Assembly: GCA_026125795.1 (NCBI GenBank)
Contig: JAHCKM010000001.1
Coordinates: forward strand, 868,001 to 932,000
DNA from: Burkholderiaceae bacterium
Lineage (GTDB): Bacteria; Pseudomonadota; Gammaproteobacteria; Burkholderiales; Burkholderiaceae_C
Reading direction: 5' to 3'
DNA length: 64,000 nucleotides
In this document: piece after piece, positions 19,444 to 28,288 of the stretch
How positions within the stretch are numbered: position 1 is the first letter of the stretch
Layout: the number at the start of each line of letters is the position of its first letter
Translations under genes and position numbers: made by a program
Notes under the pieces: generated by a model
The model's database searches: none
Told to the model about the DNA's origin: nothing
What the model saw: only the letters and a program-made list of their open reading frames with translations

Positions 19444-20259
19444 ATGACAGCACAGGCGTTGCCGACCTACCCTGCCGCGCAGCCTTATATCCTCGTCGAG
19501 CGGCGCGATGGCGTGGCCATCGTCACGCTGAACCGGCCGCAGGAGCGCAACCCACTCGGGCTCGGCTTTCCCGACGAGATCCTGGCCATCCTCCAGGAGC
19601 TGGAGGACGACCTCAGCCTGCACGCCGTCGTGCTTACCGGCGCCGGCAGCGTGTTCTGCGCCGGCGCGGAGCTGGGCAAGGTGGTCCACCCGGACGGCAT
19701 CGACCCCGAGGTCCAGTTCCGCTTCATCCGCGGCCTGCACAAGGTGGTGCAACGCATACGCGACCTCGAGCTGCCGGTCATCGCCGCGGTCAACGGCGCT
19801 GCGGTGGGCGGCGGCGCGGCGCTGGCGATGGCCTGCGACGTGGCGGTCGCGTCGGAGCGGGCGAAGTACTTCTTCGCCTTCGGCCGCCTTGGCGCCTCGG
19901 CCTGCGACATGGGCTGCTCGTACCTGCTGCCGAAGATCGTCGGCACGATCCGCGCCAAGCACTGGCTGCTCACCGGCGCGACCGTCGAGGCGGCCGAGGG
20001 CAAGGCGTCCGGGCTGTTCGTCGACGTGGTGCCGGGCGATCGCCTGCTGGCGGCCGCGCTGGAAATCGCCGCGGCGATCAAGGCCGCGACGCCGCGCCGG
20101 GCCGCCGCGGCCAGCAAGCTGGCGATCGTCCGCGGCGAGGATGCCGGTCTGCAGACCAGCATCACCTACGAGACCTACATGCAGAACTACCTGTTCTTCA
20201 CCGAGGACCACAAGAGCCGCTTGCGCGAGCTGATGAACGGCATCAAGCCCGGGCGCTGA
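19444..20259 (+). CDS. Enoyl-CoA hydratase/isomerase (crotonase family)
   Basis: A 271-residue crotonase with oxyanion segments GSVFCAGAELG and NGAAVGGGAALAMACD. The helix that carries hydratase glutamates reads GRLGASACDMGCSYLLP, lacking both, so the reaction is uncertain: isomerase, C-C hydrolase or another crotonase activity. ATG at 19444 is preceded by GAGAGAACC. It is the last gene of the long plus-strand series and is followed immediately by a strong hairpin facing a convergent CoA-transferase gene. Confidence 0.87.
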   Translation: MTAQALPTYPAAQPYILVERRDGVAIVTLNRPQERNPLGLGFPDEILAILQELEDDLSLHAVVLTGAGSVFCAGAELGKVVHPDGIDPEVQFRFIRGLHKVVQRIRDLELPVIAAVNGAAVGGGAALAMACDVAVASERAKYFFAFGRLGASACDMGCSYLLPKIVGTIRAKHWLLTGATVEAAEGKASGLFVDVVPGDRLLAAALEIAAAIKAATPRRAAAASKLAIVRGEDAGLQTSITYETYMQNYLFFTEDHKSRLRELMNGIKPGR

Positions 20260-20281
20260 GCTGCGCGGCGCCGGCGCAGCT
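20259..20281. terminator. Bidirectional hairpin terminator between convergent genes
   Basis: Arms AGCTGCGC (20259-20266) and GCGCAGCT (20274-20281) are perfectly complementary around a seven-base GC-rich loop that is itself nearly self-complementary. It fills the whole 22-base gap between the crotonase gene (+) and the CoA-transferase gene (-) and reaches both stop codons. No clear U-run is present, as is common in high-GC genomes. Confidence 0.6.
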
Positions 20282-21517
20282 TCACGCGCCGCGCAACGGC
20301 CGCGTGACGGTCCCGTCGCTGAACAGCGCTTCGGCGGCGGCGGCGTCGAAGCCCAGCTCCGCGAGCAGCGCTCCGGCGTGCTCGCTCAGCCGCGGCGGCA
20401 GGCTGGCCACGCGGCCCGGCGTGGCGCCGAGCTTGACCGGCACGCCGAGGTGCCGGTGCCCGTCGGCCTCGACGGCCATCGCGCGGTGCAGCGCATGTGG
20501 CTGCGTCAGCGCCTGCGCAACGTCGTTCACCGGCCCGGCCGGCACGCCGCGGCGCATCAGCGCGTCGCACAGGGGGGCCGCGGAGAGCCCGGCCAGCGTG
20601 CGCTCGATCTCGGCGCGCAACGCGTCGCGGTGCTGCAGGCGCAGGGAAGGGTTCGCGAAACGCGGGTCGGCGGCAAGGTCCGGGCGCTCGACGCACTCGC
20701 AGAAGCGCCGAAACTGGCCGTCGTTGACGACACCGAGGAAGAGCTCGCCGTCAGCGGCCGCGTAGCGGTCGTACGGCGCGATGTTGGGGTGCGAGCTGCC
20801 CATGCGCTGCGGCACGCGGCCCGAGTAGTACCAGTTCGACGCATGCGGCATCTGCAGCGCCAGTCCGCTGTCGAACAGCGTGGCCTCGACGCGCTGGCCG
20901 CGGCCGGTGGTGCCGCGCGCGGCCAGCGCGAGCAGCACGCCGACCATCGCGTTGTAGCCGGTCAGGTAGTCGACCACCGGCACGCCGAGCCTCAGCGGGC
21001 CGGACTCGGGCGTGCCGTTGGTGCTCATCAGGCCGCAGATCGCCTGCGCCACCGCGTCGTAGCCGGGCAGCCCGCCGAGCGGGCCGTCGGCGCCGAAGCC
21101 GCTCACGCTGCAGTAGATGAGCCGCGGATGGCGCGCCGCGAGGGTGCTCTCGTAGCCCAGCCCCCACTTCTCCATCGTGCCGGGCAGGAAGTTCTCGACC
21201 AGCACGTCGGCGCCGACGAGCAGCCGTTCGAGCAGGCCACGGCCGGTCGGCCGCGAGAGGTCGACGGCAATCGAGCGCTTGCCGCGGTTGAGCGCGCCGA
21301 AGTAGGCCACCTCGCCGCGCTCGTCCAGCGGCGGGCCGAAGCGGCGCGACTCGTCACCGTCGGGCGGCTCGACCTTGATCACCGACGCGCCGTGGTCGGC
21401 GAGCATCTGCGCGCACAGCGGGCCGGCGAGCACGCGAGAGATGTCGAGCACGCGCAGGCCCTCGAGCGCACGCGGCACCGCAGCAGCGGGCGCGGCAAAC
21501 GTTGCGGGATCAGCCAT
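20282..21517 (-). CDS. Class III CoA-transferase (CaiB/BaiF family)
   Basis: A 411-residue CaiB/BaiF protein. Motifs: LEGLRVLDISRVLAGPLCAQMLADHGA at the N-terminus, VIKVEPPDGDESR, NRGKRSIAVDL, and LPGYDAVAQA with the aspartate that forms the acyl anhydride in this family. It moves CoA between a donor such as succinyl-CoA and a free acid. The start overlaps the stop of the upstream thioesterase gene by eight bases; the minus-strand order is Bug receptor, thioesterase, double hotdog, CoA-transferase. Confidence 0.92.
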   Translation of the reverse strand: MADPATFAAPAAAVPRALEGLRVLDISRVLAGPLCAQMLADHGASVIKVEPPDGDESRRFGPPLDERGEVAYFGALNRGKRSIAVDLSRPTGRGLLERLLVGADVLVENFLPGTMEKWGLGYESTLAARHPRLIYCSVSGFGADGPLGGLPGYDAVAQAICGLMSTNGTPESGPLRLGVPVVDYLTGYNAMVGVLLALAARGTTGRGQRVEATLFDSGLALQMPHASNWYYSGRVPQRMGSSHPNIAPYDRYAAADGELFLGVVNDGQFRRFCECVERPDLAADPRFANPSLRLQHRDALRAEIERTLAGLSAAPLCDALMRRGVPAGPVNDVAQALTQPHALHRAMAVEADGHRHLGVPVKLGATPGRVASLPPRLSEHAGALLAELGFDAAAAEALFSDGTVTRPLRGA

Positions 21518-22409
21518 GCGCGACCAGGTGCTCGGCCTGGGCGCGGATCGCCGCCGGTATCGCGATCGACTTGCGGGCCTTCAGATCGAAGAACAGCGCC
21601 GCCACGACGATCGTCGTCAGCGGTTTCGCGTCGGCCGCGTCCACGATGTGGTGAACGACGTGGAATACCTTCTCGCCGACCGCCAGCACCCCGCTGCGCA
21701 CGTCGATGGCGTGGCCGGCGCGCACCGGGCGGTGGTAGGTGATGTCGTAGTCGAGCGCCGCCGAGCCGGTGCCGCCGGCCTTCAGCGCGCCGCGGTCGAT
21801 CTTCATGGCGCGGAACAGGTGCGTGATCGCGTCGTTGAAGCGGGCGATGTGGGCGCGCGGCGGCGCCACGCCGTCGGCATCGCACTCCCAGGCTTCGACC
21901 GAGCTGCGGCAGGTGAGCAGCAGCCCGCCGGCATCGCCCGGCGCGGGCGATGCCACGGCCATCGGTGCCGGCGGCGCGATGCCGGGCAGGTCGCCCGCCA
22001 GGGCCAGCGCGGCTTCACGCACCTCGGCTGGCCAGGGGGTGGCATGGCCGCCGGCGTCGACCAGGCGCAGGCGCGTCTCGAAGGCTGCCGCCTCGACGCC
22101 GGTGTCCTGGTTGATCATGCGGCTGGCGATGTCGAGCGTGCCGTCTGCGCCGACCGCGCGGATGCCGCCGTTCACGACGTAGATGTCGCCCGCGCGCAGC
22201 TCGCGCCGGAACAGCACGCGGTCGGCGAACGGGCGCAGCGAGCAGCCCAGCGCACGCAGCCGCGACGGCGCGAGCGCGATGCGCGCCGCCAGGTGCGCCT
22301 GCGCGTCGCTTGCCTTGGCCAGGTAGAACTGCACGTTCATGTGGCCCCACTGGTCGCAGTCCCAGGGGTTGACCGCGCCGCGGCCGACGACGCAGACCCG
22401 CTCGTTCAT
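21510..22409 (-). CDS. Double-hotdog 4HBT thioesterase
   Basis: A 299-residue protein made of two 4HBT-type hotdog domains. The first carries DCDQWGHMNVQFYLAKASDA near residue 17, which has the catalytic D-x3-GHxN type of 4-hydroxybenzoyl-CoA thioesterases; the second has ECDADGVAPPRAHIARFNDA near residue 170, where the GHxN part has been replaced. The first domain closely resembles the neighbouring single-domain thioesterase, so it likely arose by duplication and fusion. Ribosome site GAGGAG lies eight bases before the ATG. It overlaps both neighbours. Confidence 0.85.
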   Translation of the reverse strand: MNERVCVVGRGAVNPWDCDQWGHMNVQFYLAKASDAQAHLAARIALAPSRLRALGCSLRPFADRVLFRRELRAGDIYVVNGGIRAVGADGTLDIASRMINQDTGVEAAAFETRLRLVDAGGHATPWPAEVREAALALAGDLPGIAPPAPMAVASPAPGDAGGLLLTCRSSVEAWECDADGVAPPRAHIARFNDAITHLFRAMKIDRGALKAGGTGSAALDYDITYHRPVRAGHAIDVRSGVLAVGEKVFHVVHHIVDAADAKPLTTIVVAALFFDLKARKSIAIPAAIRAQAEHLVAHG

Positions 22410-22834
22410 CGCGCAGGCTCCTCGGCCAGGCGGCGCTCGAGCGCGCGCGCCAGCACGGCCGTGTCCAGCGGCGTCGAGCGGCGCTGGTCCAGATCCATGT
22501 TGACGGTGAACACCTTGCTCGTCATCGCGACCTGCCCGGTCTCGACCTTGACGAGCCGGTGGTAGAAGGTCAGCTTGCGTTCGCTCGCCTCGAGCACGCC
22601 GCTGTCCATGCGGATCAGGTCGCCCGCCAGCAGTTCCTTCAGGTACGCGATCTCCTGGCGCACGGCGGCGGGCGCCTGGCGTCGCTCGCGGATGAAGGCC
22701 GGCGTGATGCCGATCGAGGCCATCACGTGCCAGGCGGCGTCGGACACCTTGGCGACATAGAACTGCACGTTCATGTGGCCGAGGTGGTCGCACTCCGAAG
22801 GCGCGACGCGGCCGAGGTGGGTTTCGACGAGCAA
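22406..22834 (-). CDS. 4HBT-family acyl-CoA thioesterase
   Basis: A 142-residue YbgC/FadM-like hotdog protein with ECDHLGHMNVQFYVAKVSDA (residues 14-33), the catalytic aspartate and GHMN loop being intact. It starts at TTG 22834, chosen because GGAGGA sits at ideal distance and no ATG precedes the catalytic motif. It overlaps the next gene by ATGA. Probable cytoplasmic hydrolase of acyl-CoA made by the surrounding pathway. Confidence 0.85.
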   Translation of the reverse strand: MLVETHLGRVAPSECDHLGHMNVQFYVAKVSDAAWHVMASIGITPAFIRERRQAPAAVRQEIAYLKELLAGDLIRMDSGVLEASERKLTFYHRLVKVETGQVAMTSKVFTVNMDLDQRRSTPLDTAVLARALERRLAEEPAR

Positions 22835-22853
22835 GCAGGGTCCTCCGCGCGAT

Positions 22854-23825
22854 TCACTCGGCCTTGATGCCGGCGGCCTTCACCGTGGCGCCGACCGTGG
22901 TCAGCTCGGCGCGCTGCAGCGCTGCCAGCGCCTCGGCGTCGCCGGGCCGCGGGTCGAAGCCGATCGTGCGGATCTTCTCGGCGACCGCCGGATCGCGCGC
23001 GATCGCGAGCAACTCGGTCGAGAGCCGGCTGGCGATGTCGCGCGGCGTGCCGGCCGGCGCGTAGAACCCGAGCCAGGCCGAGTAGGCCATGCCGGGCGCG
23101 CCGGCTTCGGCGACCGTCTCGAGCTCGGGTGCCAGGGACGACCGCTGCGCGCCGGTCTGGGCGAGCGCGCGCAGCCGGCCCGCCTTGACGTTGGGCATGC
23201 TGGATGACAGAGGTTCACAGATGACGTCGAGCAGCCCGCCGATCAAGTCGGTGAGGCCCTGCGCCGAGGACTTGTAGGGAACCTTGACGAGGTTGATTTG
23301 TGCATTCGTCTTCAGCAGTTCCGTGCACAGCAAGGCGGAGCTGGTGCCCGAGCCGTAGTTCAGCTTGCCGGGCGCGGCCTTGGCTGCGGCCAGGAGATCG
23401 CGCAGCGACTTGAACGGCGAGGCGGCCGGCACGACGAACGCGAACGGTGCATCGGCGGCCAGCGCGAGCGGGACGAAGTCCTTCAGCGGATCGAACGGCA
23501 GGTTGGCGTACAGGAAGGTGTTCGCTGCCATCGTGGTGTTCGAGCCGAGCAGCAGCGTGTAGCCGTCGGCGGGTGCCTTGGCCGCAGCGCTGACACCGAG
23601 CACTCCGCCCGCGCCGGCCTTGTTGTCGACGACCACCGTCTGGCCGATCCGCCCGCCGAGCGCCTGCGCGATGAGCCTGGCGAGGGCGTCGGTGCTTCCG
23701 CCCGCACCTTGCGGAACGATCATTGTCAGCGGCCGGGAGGGCCAGGCCTGGGCCTGCGCAGGCGGCGCGGCGAGGGCGGTGCAGGCGGCCAGCAGGCCGG
23801 CCGCGGCGAGTTCGATGAGCTTCAT
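22854..23825 (-). CDS. Bug/TctC-family periplasmic receptor
   Basis: A 323-residue receptor with Sec signal (hydrophobic residues 4-18, ending AQA) followed by WPSRPLTMIVPQGAGGSTDALAR and NKAGAGGVLGVSAAAKAPADGYTLL, the Bug signature. I chose the ATG at 23825, 12 codons inside the longest frame, because GGAGG precedes it and the signal peptide begins there. It is the first gene of a minus-strand operon whose promoter region contains the 24-bp palindrome at 23857. Confidence 0.92.
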   Translation of the reverse strand: MKLIELAAAGLLAACTALAAPPAQAQAWPSRPLTMIVPQGAGGSTDALARLIAQALGGRIGQTVVVDNKAGAGGVLGVSAAAKAPADGYTLLLGSNTTMAANTFLYANLPFDPLKDFVPLALAADAPFAFVVPAASPFKSLRDLLAAAKAAPGKLNYGSGTSSALLCTELLKTNAQINLVKVPYKSSAQGLTDLIGGLLDVICEPLSSSMPNVKAGRLRALAQTGAQRSSLAPELETVAEAGAPGMAYSAWLGFYAPAGTPRDIASRLSTELLAIARDPAVAEKIRTIGFDPRPGDAEALAALQRAELTTVGATVKAAGIKAE

Positions 23826-23856
23826 GTTTGCCTCCGGAACGAGGGGCTTGATGGAC

Positions 23857-23880
23857 GGCACCGAACGTGCGTTCGGTGCC
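23857..23880. promoter_or_regulatory. Operator A: perfect TetR-type inverted repeat in divergent promoter
   Basis: Eleven-base arms GGCACCGAACG and CGTTCGGTGCC with a two-base centre, lying between the divergent Bug gene (23825, -) and crotonase gene (23924, +). TAGAAT, five of six matches to a -10 box, begins at the next base (23881) for the plus-strand gene. Size, symmetry and promoter overlap are typical of TetR-family repressor sites. Related but less symmetric sequences occur at 29545, 46515 and 28239. Likely bound by an acyl-CoA-responsive repressor not encoded in the window. Confidence 0.72.
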
Positions 23881-23923
23881 TAGAATCCCGGCAGCTTGCA
23901 ACCGACCTACCGAGGAAGAAGAC

Positions 23924-24706
23924 ATGAGCAGCGACGCCGTGCTCGTCAGCCGCCGCGATCTCGTCTGCGAGATCACCCTGAACCGCCCTGAGCAGCGAAA
24001 CGCGATGGCGCCCGAACTGCTCGGTGCGTTTCAGCAGGTCATCGACAGCGTCAAGCTGGACCGCGAGATCCGCTGCGTGATCATCACCGGAACGGGCGCA
24101 AACTTCTGCTCGGGCGCTGACTTCCGCAGCAGCATCCTGGACCGCGGCAACGAGTTGCCGCACGAGGCCTCGTTCGGCATCTACCGTCCGTTCCTGACCA
24201 TCCTCGACGTCGGCGTACCGGTGATCGCGGCGATGAACGGGCACGCGATCGGCGGCGGCTTCGGCCTGGGCCTGGTGTGCGACCTGCGGGTGGCCAATCG
24301 CGAAGCGCGCTACGGCGCCAACTTCGCGCGCCTGGGGCTGCACTCCGGGATGGCGATCAGCTATCTGCTGCCGCGCATCGCCGGCGTGCCGCGTGCCGCC
24401 GAGCTGCTGTTCACCGGACGCATCTTCTCGGGCGCGCAGGCGGCCGAGATGGGCATCGCCAACCACGCCGTCGAGCCCGGCGAAGTGCTCGCGCGCGCGC
24501 GCAGCCTGGCCGACGAGATCGCTGCTTGCGCCCCCGTGGCGGTGCGCATGCTCAAGCGGTCGCTGTACCGCGGGCTCGGCTGGGACCCGCGCTCGGCCGG
24601 CGAGATCGAGGCGCTGCTGCAGTCGCGCACCATCGAGATGGAGGACGCGAAGGAGGGCGTGGCCGCGTTGCTGGAAAAGCGTGCTCCGCGCTTTCGCGGC
24701 GTCTAG
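23924..24706 (+). CDS. Enoyl-CoA hydratase/isomerase (crotonase family)
   Basis: A 260-residue crotonase: LNRPEQRNAMAPEL, oxyanion segments GANFCSGADFR and NGHAIGGGFGLGLVCD. The glutamate-bearing helix reads ARLGLHSGMAISYLLP, without the two hydratase glutamates, so activity may differ from simple hydration. It is driven by a promoter overlapped by operator A and stands alone on the plus strand, facing a convergent CoA-transferase gene 38 bases away; no clear terminator is visible in that gap. Confidence 0.88.
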   Translation: MSSDAVLVSRRDLVCEITLNRPEQRNAMAPELLGAFQQVIDSVKLDREIRCVIITGTGANFCSGADFRSSILDRGNELPHEASFGIYRPFLTILDVGVPVIAAMNGHAIGGGFGLGLVCDLRVANREARYGANFARLGLHSGMAISYLLPRIAGVPRAAELLFTGRIFSGAQAAEMGIANHAVEPGEVLARARSLADEIAACAPVAVRMLKRSLYRGLGWDPRSAGEIEALLQSRTIEMEDAKEGVAALLEKRAPRFRGV

Positions 24707-24744
24707 GAGCTTGCGCGGCGCTGGCCTGTTAGCGTCGTGCATGG

Positions 24745-25956
24745 CTATCGGGGGCGAGCCGCCGGCGACGACGTGGTGGCGCCGCTTTCGAGCAGCGCCG
24801 CGATCTCCTCGCGTGTGTAGCCCACCTCGGCCAGCAGTTCTTCGCTGTGCTCTCCCAGGTGCGGGGCGAGGCACCGTACCTCGGACGGCGTGCGCGACCA
24901 GCGCGAGGGCGGGCGCAGCGTGAGCACCGTGCCGTCCGTCGGGTGCTTGCGCGGTTCGAAGAAGCCCACCGCATGCAGGTGCGGATCGTCGAGCAGCGAT
25001 TCGAGCGTGTGCAGCGGGCCGGCGGGCACGTCGGCGGCGGACAGGATGTCCAGCCATTCGGCCGTGGTGCGCGTGCGCAACGTCGCGTCCAGCCACGCGT
25101 AGACCTCGCCCGAGTGGTCGGTGCGCGCCTGCAGGCTGGCGAAGCGCGGGTCCTGCATGCGCTCTGCTTCGCCGATCCGCTCGAGCACCGAACGCCACTG
25201 GCGGTCGGTGATGAGGAACGCGCACAGGTAGCCGTCCAGCGTGCGGAAAGGGCGCCGGTCGCGGCTCAGGTGGCGCGCGTAGCCTGGCGGACCCAGCGGC
25301 GGATCGAAGGAACGACCCATCAGATGGTCGCCGAGCACGCCTTGCGCGAGCGTCTCGAACATCGGCACCTCTATTGCCTGGCCTTCGCCCGTGCGCAGCT
25401 TGTGCACCAGCGCGCCGAGCACGGCGTTCACCAGCGCGATGCCGGTGTAGCGGTCGGCCATGGCCATCGGGATGTAGCGCGGCTCGCCGCCGCCGGCGCG
25501 TTCGAACAGGCTCGGGATCGCCGCCATGCCCTGCATCAGGTCGTCGAGCGCGGGCTTGGCGGCGTAGGGGCCGTCCTGCCCGAAGCCGACCGCGCCGACG
25601 TAGACGATGCCAGGGTTGACCGCCGCCAGCGCCTCGTAGGCCAGGCCGAGCCGCGCCATCGCCAGCGGCCGCACGTTGTAGACGAAGACGTCGGCCTTCG
25701 CGGCCAGGCGCAGCAGCGCGTCGCGTGCGGCGGGCTGCTTGAGGTCGAGCACGATGCTGCGCTTGTTGCGGTTGTTCTGTTGGAAGATGCCGCCCATGCC
25801 GGGGCTGGGCGCCGGTCCGATGCTGCGCACGACGTCGCCCTCGGGCGGCTCGACCTTTACGATGTCGGCGCCCATGTCGCCGAGCAGCTGCGTGGCGAAG
25901 GGGCCGAGCAGGTAGGAGGTCAGGTCGAGGATGCGGATGCCTTGAAGGGCGCTCAT
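24745..25956 (-). CDS. Class III CoA-transferase (CaiB/BaiF family)
   Basis: A 403-residue CaiB/BaiF protein: LQGIRILDLTSYLLGPFATQLLGDMGADIVKVEPP at the N-terminus, NNRNKRSIVLDL and KPALDDLMQGMAA with the expected anhydride-forming aspartate. It follows the two-gene alpha/beta ACAD pair on the minus strand after 12 bases, so transcription from the 28.2 kb promoter likely covers ACAD, ACAD, CoA-transferase. Role: loading CoA onto, or removing it from, the acid that the ACAD pair works on (inference). Confidence 0.92.
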   Translation of the reverse strand: MSALQGIRILDLTSYLLGPFATQLLGDMGADIVKVEPPEGDVVRSIGPAPSPGMGGIFQQNNRNKRSIVLDLKQPAARDALLRLAAKADVFVYNVRPLAMARLGLAYEALAAVNPGIVYVGAVGFGQDGPYAAKPALDDLMQGMAAIPSLFERAGGGEPRYIPMAMADRYTGIALVNAVLGALVHKLRTGEGQAIEVPMFETLAQGVLGDHLMGRSFDPPLGPPGYARHLSRDRRPFRTLDGYLCAFLITDRQWRSVLERIGEAERMQDPRFASLQARTDHSGEVYAWLDATLRTRTTAEWLDILSAADVPAGPLHTLESLLDDPHLHAVGFFEPRKHPTDGTVLTLRPPSRWSRTPSEVRCLAPHLGEHSEELLAEVGYTREEIAALLESGATTSSPAARPR

Positions 25957-25968
25957 GGTTTTGATCCT

Positions 25969-27042
25969 TCAGCTCGAACTGCACTCGACGACGGCCTGCC
26001 AGGCCGAGCGCAAGCCACGTTCGCGCAGGTCCTGCACCAGCGCGCGCGCCCAGGCCGCTTCCGCGCCATGCTCGTCCCGCCAGGCCTGCAGGCGCAACGT
26101 GCTGCGGTGCAGGGTGTGCTCGGCCGTCACGCCGATGGCGCCGTGCAGCTGGTGGCCGATGCGAGCGGCTAGACCCGCCGCTTCGCCGGCGCGCAGTTTG
26201 GCTACGGCCGCGGCGGCGGTGAACCAGGCCGTGCCCTCGCTGCATGCGGCCGCCTGCACCGCCACCCGCGCTGCGGCGGCCTCCTCGGCCAGCTGCGCGA
26301 GCTGGTGCTGGACCGCCTGGAACTGGCCGATCGCGCGGCCGAACTGCACGCGCTCGGCGGTGTAGGCGAGCGACAGGTTGAGTACGCGTCCGAGCGCGCC
26401 GGCGATCTCGGCGGCGGTGAGCAGCGCGGCGCGCGCGCGCACATCGGCCGCGCGCACGCCGGGAAGGCGCACGCACGCGGCGCCCGTCGGCGCCAGCGCC
26501 ACGTCGCGGCAGACGAGGCGGCTGGCGGGATCGACATGGCCCGGCGCGGTGGCGGGCTGCAGCTCGCAGCTCGGGCGCGGCAGCCAGGCCATCCAGGCGT
26601 CGCCATCCGCAGCACAGCCGACCAGCACGATGTGGCCGGCCTGCGCCGCCCACGGAACATCCAGCTCGTCCAGGCTCAGCGTGCCCAGCGCAGCGGCGCG
26701 TTCGAGATTCGCCGTCGTGAAGGCGAAGGCCACCGGGTCCGGCGCCGGCCCTTCGAGCCCGGCGCGCGGGCGCAGCCAGCCGCACAGGACCGACTCGGCC
26801 ACCGGCAGCGGAACGCCGAACGCGCCGGCCTGCTCGAGCAGCGCGACGGCATCGCGCCAGTCGCCGCCGGCGCCGCCTGCCGCCTCGGGAACCAGGAGCT
26901 GGCCCGCGCCGAGATCGGCGACGGCGTCCCAGAACGCTTGCTGCCACTGCCCGGCGTCGGCGGCAGCGACGACCGCCGGCGTGCAACTCGCCGCGAACAG
27001 GCGTTCGGCCGCTTCGGCCAGGGGGCGGGCGAGATCGCTCAT
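25969..27042 (-). CDS. Acyl-CoA dehydrogenase, small alpha-like subunit
   Basis: A 357-residue, diverged ACAD. The N-terminal domain, AGALGRVLNLSLAYTAERVQFGRAIGQFQAVQHQLA helix and GAIGVTAEHTLHR are recognisable, but the FAD/substrate loop (TEPxAGSD) is missing and helix G has no glutamate-arginine pair at the usual place. It overlaps by ATGA the upstream ACAD, which has those parts. This matches alpha2beta2 ACADs of steroid and related side-chain degradation, in which two dissimilar subunits share the active site. Hence probably inactive alone. Confidence 0.85.
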   Translation of the reverse strand: MSDLARPLAEAAERLFAASCTPAVVAAADAGQWQQAFWDAVADLGAGQLLVPEAAGGAGGDWRDAVALLEQAGAFGVPLPVAESVLCGWLRPRAGLEGPAPDPVAFAFTTANLERAAALGTLSLDELDVPWAAQAGHIVLVGCAADGDAWMAWLPRPSCELQPATAPGHVDPASRLVCRDVALAPTGAACVRLPGVRAADVRARAALLTAAEIAGALGRVLNLSLAYTAERVQFGRAIGQFQAVQHQLAQLAEEAAAARVAVQAAACSEGTAWFTAAAAVAKLRAGEAAGLAARIGHQLHGAIGVTAEHTLHRSTLRLQAWRDEHGAEAAWARALVQDLRERGLRSAWQAVVECSSS

Positions 27043-28199
27043 CGTGCCTGCAGATGCTTCGCGATCATGTTGCGCAGGACCTCGTTCGTGCCGCCGCGCA
27101 GGTTGTAGGTGGGCGCGAGCGGGAAGGCCCCCGCCAGCAGCGCGGCGAGCGCGGCGTCGCCAGCCAGCCGTTCGTCGGCGACGAGGGCCTCGCGCACGAT
27201 CTCGAGCGAGTCGCGCTCGAAGTTCGTGCCCAGGTCCTTGACCATCGCCGCCTCGATCACCGGCGAGCCGCCCGATTCGAGCGCGCCCCAGATGCCGAGG
27301 CTCATGTTGCGCAGCGTCAGCAGGCGGGCGAGCAGCCGGCCCGCGGCCACGTCGCCCGCCGAAGGTGCCGCCTCGAGCACGAGACGCAGGCAGCGCTCGA
27401 CGACCGGCATCGTGCTGAGGAAGCGCTCCGGCCCGCTGCGCTCGTAGGCCAGCTCGCTGGTCACCTGCTTCCAGCCTTCGCCGGCCTCGCCGACCAGCCG
27501 CGCGGCGGGAAGCTCGACGCGGTCGAACACGACCTCGTTGAAGTGGTGGCTGCCGTCGAGCATGCGGATCGGGCGGATCGTGACGCCGGGCGCTTTCAGG
27601 TCGACGATGAACTGGCTCAGGCCGGTGTGGCGCGCCTTCGGGTCCAGCGGCGCGGTGCGGCACAGCACGATCGCGTAGTGTGCGATGTGCGCGCCGCTGG
27701 TCCACACCTTGCGACCATCGAGCACCCAGCCGGCGCCTGCGCGCTCGGCACGGGTGCGCACCGAAGCCAGGTCGGAGCCGACGTCGGGCTCGCTCATGCC
27801 GATGGCGAAATACGTGGTGCCCGAGGCGATTCGGGGCAGGAATTCGCGCCGCTGGGCCTCGTTGCCGAAGCGCAGCAGCAGCGGCGCGCTCTGGCGTGCC
27901 GCGATCCAGTGCGCGCCCACCGGTGCGCCGGCGGCAAGCAGTTCCTCGTTGATCGTCAACGTGTCGAAGGCGCTGCCGCCCTGTCCGCCGTAGGCTTGCG
28001 GCCAGTGGTAGCCGATCCAGCCGCGCGCGCCGAGGCGTTGGCTGAAGGTGCCGTCAAGGCCTTCGGTCCAGGAATTGACGCGCGGTGCGAAGCCGCCGCT
28101 GCGGACTTCCTCGGCGATGAAGGCGCGCACCTCGCGGCGCAGATCGGCGGTCGCAGATCCGACCGAGGGCAAGGCAAAGCCGGGATCGAGAAACAACAT
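27039..28199 (-). CDS. Acyl-CoA dehydrogenase, catalytic partner subunit
   Basis: A 386-residue ACAD with GMSEPDVGSDLASVRTRAE (FAD loop), DGRKVWTSGAHIAHYAIVLCRT, LAYERSGPERF with a candidate catalytic glutamate, and GGTNEVLRNMIAKHL at the C-terminus. This is the FadE26/FadE17-like pattern. I place the start at ATG 28199; a longer start at 28268 would run through the divergent promoter. It partners the overlapping alpha-like ACAD downstream. The operator-like dyad at 28239 lies between this gene and the divergent MaoC-like gene. Confidence 0.9.
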   Translation of the reverse strand: MLFLDPGFALPSVGSATADLRREVRAFIAEEVRSGGFAPRVNSWTEGLDGTFSQRLGARGWIGYHWPQAYGGQGGSAFDTLTINEELLAAGAPVGAHWIAARQSAPLLLRFGNEAQRREFLPRIASGTTYFAIGMSEPDVGSDLASVRTRAERAGAGWVLDGRKVWTSGAHIAHYAIVLCRTAPLDPKARHTGLSQFIVDLKAPGVTIRPIRMLDGSHHFNEVVFDRVELPAARLVGEAGEGWKQVTSELAYERSGPERFLSTMPVVERCLRLVLEAAPSAGDVAAGRLLARLLTLRNMSLGIWGALESGGSPVIEAAMVKDLGTNFERDSLEIVREALVADERLAGDAALAALLAGAFPLAPTYNLRGGTNEVLRNMIAKHLQAR

Positions 28200-28238
28200 G
28201 GTGGGGGCTGGCACGGGGCCGGCACTTGAGAGTATTCT

Positions 28239-28256
28239 ATCAACCGTTAGTTTGCT
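28239..28256. promoter_or_regulatory. Operator D: weak copy of the TetR-type site
   Basis: ATCAACCGTTAGTTTGCT reads as two half-sites, ATCAACCGT and (reverse strand) AGCAAACTA, each matching ACCRAACRW at seven of nine positions. It lies in the 89-base divergent region between the ACAD pair (-) and the MaoC-like gene (+). Weak on its own; its support is the resemblance to operators A-C and its position. Confidence 0.4.
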
Positions 28257-28288
28257 TGCCTGGGCCAAACCCGTACTGTTAAGACACC

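Noticed and set aside
23822-26986. A 1054-codon minus-strand frame across the Bug, crotonase, CoA-transferase and ACAD region.
   Set aside because: It runs out of frame through well-supported genes on both strands, and recognisable family motifs appear only in the other frames.
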